NCBI GenBank assembly: GCA_946543025.1
Contig: CAMNLN010000040.1
Location: 1-16,380, forward strand
Length of the DNA: 16,380 bases
From: an uncultured Verrucomicrobiota bacterium
GTDB lineage: Bacteria; Verrucomicrobiota; Kiritimatiellia; RFP12; UBA1067
Direction of reading: 5' to 3'
Made by a program: the position numbers and the translations under genes. The notes below the pieces were generated by a model, which saw only the letters and a list, made by a program, of their open reading frames with translations, did no database searches and was not told the DNA's origin. Numbering within the stretch: the first letter of the stretch is position 1; every line of letters begins with the position of its first letter. Below, piece after piece: positions 14,225 to 16,380 of the stretch.

Positions 14225-14990
14225 CGTCGCCGAGCGCGAGGGGGCGCACGGTCTTGTTCCGTGCGAGGACGGAGCAGGGCCTGTCGTAGGCGAGCGGGCG
14301 ACCGTCGCAGTCGCTCACAAGTCCGCCGGCCTCGGTCACGATGAGGCCGCCGGCCGCGTAGTCCCACGGGGAGAGGACGAGCTCGAAGAACAGCTCCGCG
14401 CGCCCGGCCGCGATGGTGCAGAGGTCGAGTGCCGCCGAGCCGCTTCGCCTGACGTCCATCGCTTTCCTGAAGTAAGCGTAGGCAAGATTGAACGTCTGTT
14501 CCTTGAGCTCTTCGTGATAAGGCGCGGTCCCGAAGACGACGATCCCGTCTTCGAGGGTTTCACTTGAGACGTGCAGGCGCTTTCCGTTGCAGAATGCGCC
14601 GTGGTTTCGGCGCGCGCAGAACATCTCGTCCGCGTAGGGATTGTAGACGACGCCGAACTCCGCCGCGCCGTCCACGACGAGGGCGACGGAGACGCAGCTG
14701 AAGCGGTAGTCCTTGATGAAGTTCGTCGTGCCGTCGATGGGGTCGACGATGAAGTACTTCCCGACGGGCGCGAACATCTGAGTCGAACCTTCTTCGCCGA
14801 CGAAATGCGCGTCGGGCATGATTTCGCGCAACCCCACGCGTAGCCGCTCCTGGACCTGCTTGTCGTATTCCGTGACAAAGTTCGCCCGTCCGCTCTTCGC
14901 GTCGACGTGCAGGTGCCCGCGGTCGGCGTCCTTGATGAACAGACCGCATTCGCGAACGAGATCGCAGACCAGATCAAGATCAGATTTCAT
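14205..14990 (-). CDS. Inositol monophosphatase family protein (SuhB/IMPase-like)
   Basis: This 261-residue cytoplasmic, metal-dependent phosphatase has all IMPase signatures: VGEEG with E66/E67, VDPIDGTTNF (82-91) with metal ligands D83 and D86, and SPWDYAAGGLIVTEAGG with D210. Likely substrates are myo-inositol phosphates or related sugar phosphates. Members such as CysQ (3'-phosphoadenosine 5'-phosphate) share the fold, but the length and motifs fit IMPase/SuhB better. The start is the ATG at 14990: it gives the typical N-terminus and sits behind a promoter. Reading further upstream would add about 50 residues encoded by the promoter region. No strong Shine-Dalgarno sequence precedes it (CGCAAAGAAA). 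It is the only - strand gene, convergent with and overlapping GH97 by 20 nt. Confidence 0.93.
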   Translation of the reverse strand: MKSDLDLVCDLVRECGLFIKDADRGHLHVDAKSGRANFVTEYDKQVQERLRVGLREIMPDAHFVGEEGSTQMFAPVGKYFIVDPIDGTTNFIKDYRFSCVSVALVVDGAAEFGVVYNPYADEMFCARRNHGAFCNGKRLHVSSETLEDGIVVFGTAPYHEELKEQTFNLAYAYFRKAMDVRRSGSAALDLCTIAAGRAELFFELVLSPWDYAAGGLIVTEAGGLVSDCDGRPLAYDRPCSVLARNKTVRPLALGDATSAFS

Positions 14991-15026
14991 TTTCTTTGCG
15001 CCACCAGTTTGTCGGTTGAGGCCGCT

Positions 15027-15055
15027 AGTGTAGCACATCCCCATCTCGTCCGCAA
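15027..15055 (-). promoter_or_regulatory. Promoter of the inositol-monophosphatase-like gene
   Basis: Reading the - strand, TTGCGG (15055-15050) is followed after 17 nt by an extended -10 with TG at 15035-15034 and TACACT at 15032-15027. The predicted start site near 15020 gives a leader of about 30 nt before the ATG at 14990. The bases after the -10 (AGCGGC) are the same as after the -10 of the CE15 promoter. It diverges from the phosphatase promoter, with 34 bp between the two -35 elements. Confidence 0.7.
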
Positions 15056-15089
15056 TGCCGCGAAGGCCCTGCGCGTGGCCGATTCGCGC

Positions 15090-15118
15090 TTGCGGGGAAA
15101 GGGTGGGTTTGATAACAT
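15090..15118 (+). promoter_or_regulatory. Promoter of the secreted tyrosine-phosphatase-like gene
   Basis: TTGCGG (15090-15095) is followed after 17 nt by an extended -10 with TG at 15110-15111 and TAACAT at 15113-15118. The predicted start site near 15125 leaves a leader of about 41 nt carrying the AAGGAG ribosome site. It forms a divergent pair with the promoter at 15027-15055. Confidence 0.7.
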
Positions 15119-15153
15119 GTCGCCCGTCTTTGCCTGACAACCTCAATCTGTCG

Positions 15154-15159
15154 AAGGAG
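15154..15159 (+). promoter_or_regulatory. Ribosome binding site of the tyrosine-phosphatase-like gene
   Basis: AAGGAG lies exactly 6 nt before the ATG at 15166, the same sequence and spacing as at the GH97 gene. It fixes the start of a reading frame that runs open to the window end. Confidence 0.85.
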
Positions 15160-15165
15160 ACTCAC

Positions 15166-16380
15166 ATGGACATAAGGCTCATTGGCGTTTTCGGCGCGGC
15201 GACGTGCGCCCTGTCGCTCTCGGCGCGGATCGAGCTTGTCGCGCCCGCGAGCAACGCGGTCGTGCGCCAGCTTCACACGATCCAGCGCCAATACTCCAAG
15301 GCCCCGTGGGCGAAGTGCGAAAAGTGCTTCGACGGCGCGGAGAACGCGGCGAAGCTGAAGAGCCGCGGCTCCTTGCCCGTCCCCGTCCGGCTGGAGTGGA
15401 AGGGGTCCGCGACGAACTACCTGGTGACCGTGCGCAGGCTGCCAGACGGCAAGGTCGCGTTCGCGCAGGTCGTCGCCACGAATTGCGTGGCGGTGGACAG
15501 CCTGGAGATCGCCACGGAATGGGAATGGACCGTCTCCGACGGCACCGACGGCTTTGTCAGCCGCTTCCAAACCGAAGACTGTCTTCCGCGTCTCATCCGC
15601 ATGACCGGCACGCAGAATTGCCGCGACGTCGGCGGGCGCCGCGGGCTTGGCGGGCGACGCATCAGGCAGGGGCTTGTCTACCGCACCGCGGGGCTGAACT
15701 CCAACGCGCCTGCGGAATATTACTCGCGGGAGGAGATACTCGAGCTTGACAAGAAGGGTGAGCTCGAGAAGATGGGACACACGGGACGTAGCCTGCACCG
15801 GAAGATCGCGCGCGGCGAAAAGCTGTCGTCGCACGCCTCGCACAACAGGCTCGTGAAGCGCACCGGATTTGCGCCCGGCGCACGTCGCCTTTCCGCGCAC
15901 GAAGTGGCGCGGATTCTCTCGTTCTACGGCATCCGCAGCGACATCGACCTGAGAAGCGACGGCGAATGCTACGGCATGACGGGTTCTCCGCTCGGACCGT
16001 CCGTCAACTGGTTTCATCTCTCGTACAGCGCCTACACCGGCGCCTTCACGGACGCGGGGCGTGCCGTCACGAAGAAGGTCTTCGACGTGTTTATGGACGA
16101 CAACAACTATCCGATCGTCTTCCACTGCATCGGCGGCGCGGACCGGACGGGGACGGTCGCAATGCTGCTCGAGGCGCTTCTGGGCGTTCCCGAGGAAGAG
16201 CTTTGGAGAGATTACCTCACGACCGGCTTCGTGGGCGTGGTGAGCGATCCTCGACACAAGCAGCTGTTCGGCGCGACGATGAAGTGCCTGAAGGAGTATC
16301 CGGGTGAGACCTTGTCCGAAAAGGCCGAGGCTTATTTCCTGAAGCTCGGCTTCACGAAGGACGATGTCAGCCGCCTCCGC
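15166..16380 (+). CDS. Secreted tyrosine-phosphatase-like protein with N-terminal beta domain (3' end outside window)
   Basis: The frame stays open from the ATG at 15166 to the last base, so at least 405 residues are coded and the C-terminus is missing. Residues 1-20 look like a signal peptide (ending SLSA). Residues 25-135 are probably a beta-sandwich domain, perhaps fibronectin-III-like (PVPVRLEWKGSATNYLVTV...EWEWTVSDG). The rest is a cysteine-dependent phosphatase of the bacterial 'tyrosine phosphatase family' (Y_phosphatase3-like): NCRDVGG (151-157, usually NFRDLGG), VYRTAG, YGIRSDIDLRSDGE and the P-loop HCIGGADRTG with C321 and R327 as the CX5R pair. Between YRTAG and YGIRS lies a basic insert of about 55 residues (REEILELDKKGELEKMGHTG onward). 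The substrate could be phosphotyrosine, phosphoinositide or another phosphate ester; export to the periplasm or outside is inferred from the signal peptide. Confidence 0.85.
   Translation, partial: MDIRLIGVFGAATCALSLSARIELVAPASNAVVRQLHTIQRQYSKAPWAKCEKCFDGAENAAKLKSRGSLPVPVRLEWKGSATNYLVTVRRLPDGKVAFAQVVATNCVAVDSLEIATEWEWTVSDGTDGFVSRFQTEDCLPRLIRMTGTQNCRDVGGRRGLGGRRIRQGLVYRTAGLNSNAPAEYYSREEILELDKKGELEKMGHTGRSLHRKIARGEKLSSHASHNRLVKRTGFAPGARRLSAHEVARILSFYGIRSDIDLRSDGECYGMTGSPLGPSVNWFHLSYSAYTGAFTDAGRAVTKKVFDVFMDDNNYPIVFHCIGGADRTGTVAMLLEALLGVPEEELWRDYLTTGFVGVVSDPRHKQLFGATMKCLKEYPGETLSEKAEAYFLKLGFTKDDVSRLR

Noticed and set aside
14991..15146. N-terminal extension of the inositol-monophosphatase-like frame up to 15146
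   Set aside because: The extension covers the predicted promoter and lacks similarity to the family, whose N-terminus begins near MKSDLDLV.

Overview
The window is GC-rich bacterial chromosome, almost completely coding, with 13 genes that I can support: 12 on the + strand and one on the - strand. The mix of secreted plant-polysaccharide enzymes (GH78, CE15, GH97), cytoplasmic housekeeping genes and a secreted tyrosine phosphatase suggests a carbohydrate-degrading Gram-negative. My best guess is the Verrucomicrobiota/Kiritimatiellota part of the PVC group; this rests on general impression, as there is no rRNA or other marker here. No mobile element, tRNA, rRNA or CRISPR array was found, and no gene-free stretch exceeds 300 bases.

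Layout. (1) 18-3260: an RmlD-like NAD(P)-dependent reductase followed after 18 nt by a secreted GH78 alpha-L-rhamnosidase. (2) 3302-6784: a tight operon of a SurA-like periplasmic chaperone/PPIase, rsmA (16S rRNA dimethyltransferase), thiG (thiazole synthase) and an ApbE-type FMN transferase; each gene starts inside the stop codon of the previous one (GTGA, ATGA, GTGA). (3) 6851-9322: aldose 1-epimerase and a beta-CASP metallo-beta-lactamase-fold RNase-like protein. (4) 9408-10478: a CE15-like esterase with a possible lipoprotein signal. (5) 10507-12084: a zeta-toxin-like P-loop kinase, a small acidic/basic partner protein overlapping it by 4 nt, and tmk (thymidylate kinase) 1 nt further on; a degenerate heptamer tandem repeat lies exactly at the start of the kinase gene. 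(6) 12227-14224: a secreted GH97 enzyme of the retaining type. (7) 14990-14205 on the - strand: an inositol-monophosphatase-family enzyme, tail-to-tail with GH97. (8) 15166 to the window end: a secreted tyrosine-phosphatase-like protein, truncated by the window edge.

The most interesting structure is regulatory. Seven transcription starts can be proposed from one recurring signal, an extended -10 of the form TGnTAnnnT. Five of them also have a -35 of the form TTGCGG/TTGCGT/TTGAGG at 17-18 nt. At three genes (18, 3302, 9408) the -10 ends only 6 or 7 nt before the ATG, which has no Shine-Dalgarno sequence, so these mRNAs are predicted to be leaderless. The other promoters feed leaders of about 30-45 nt; two of these have a clear AAGGAG site exactly 6 nt before the ATG. 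Two of the promoters, in front of the CE15 esterase and the GH97 enzyme, also share an identical 11-nt block, GGGGAATTATG.
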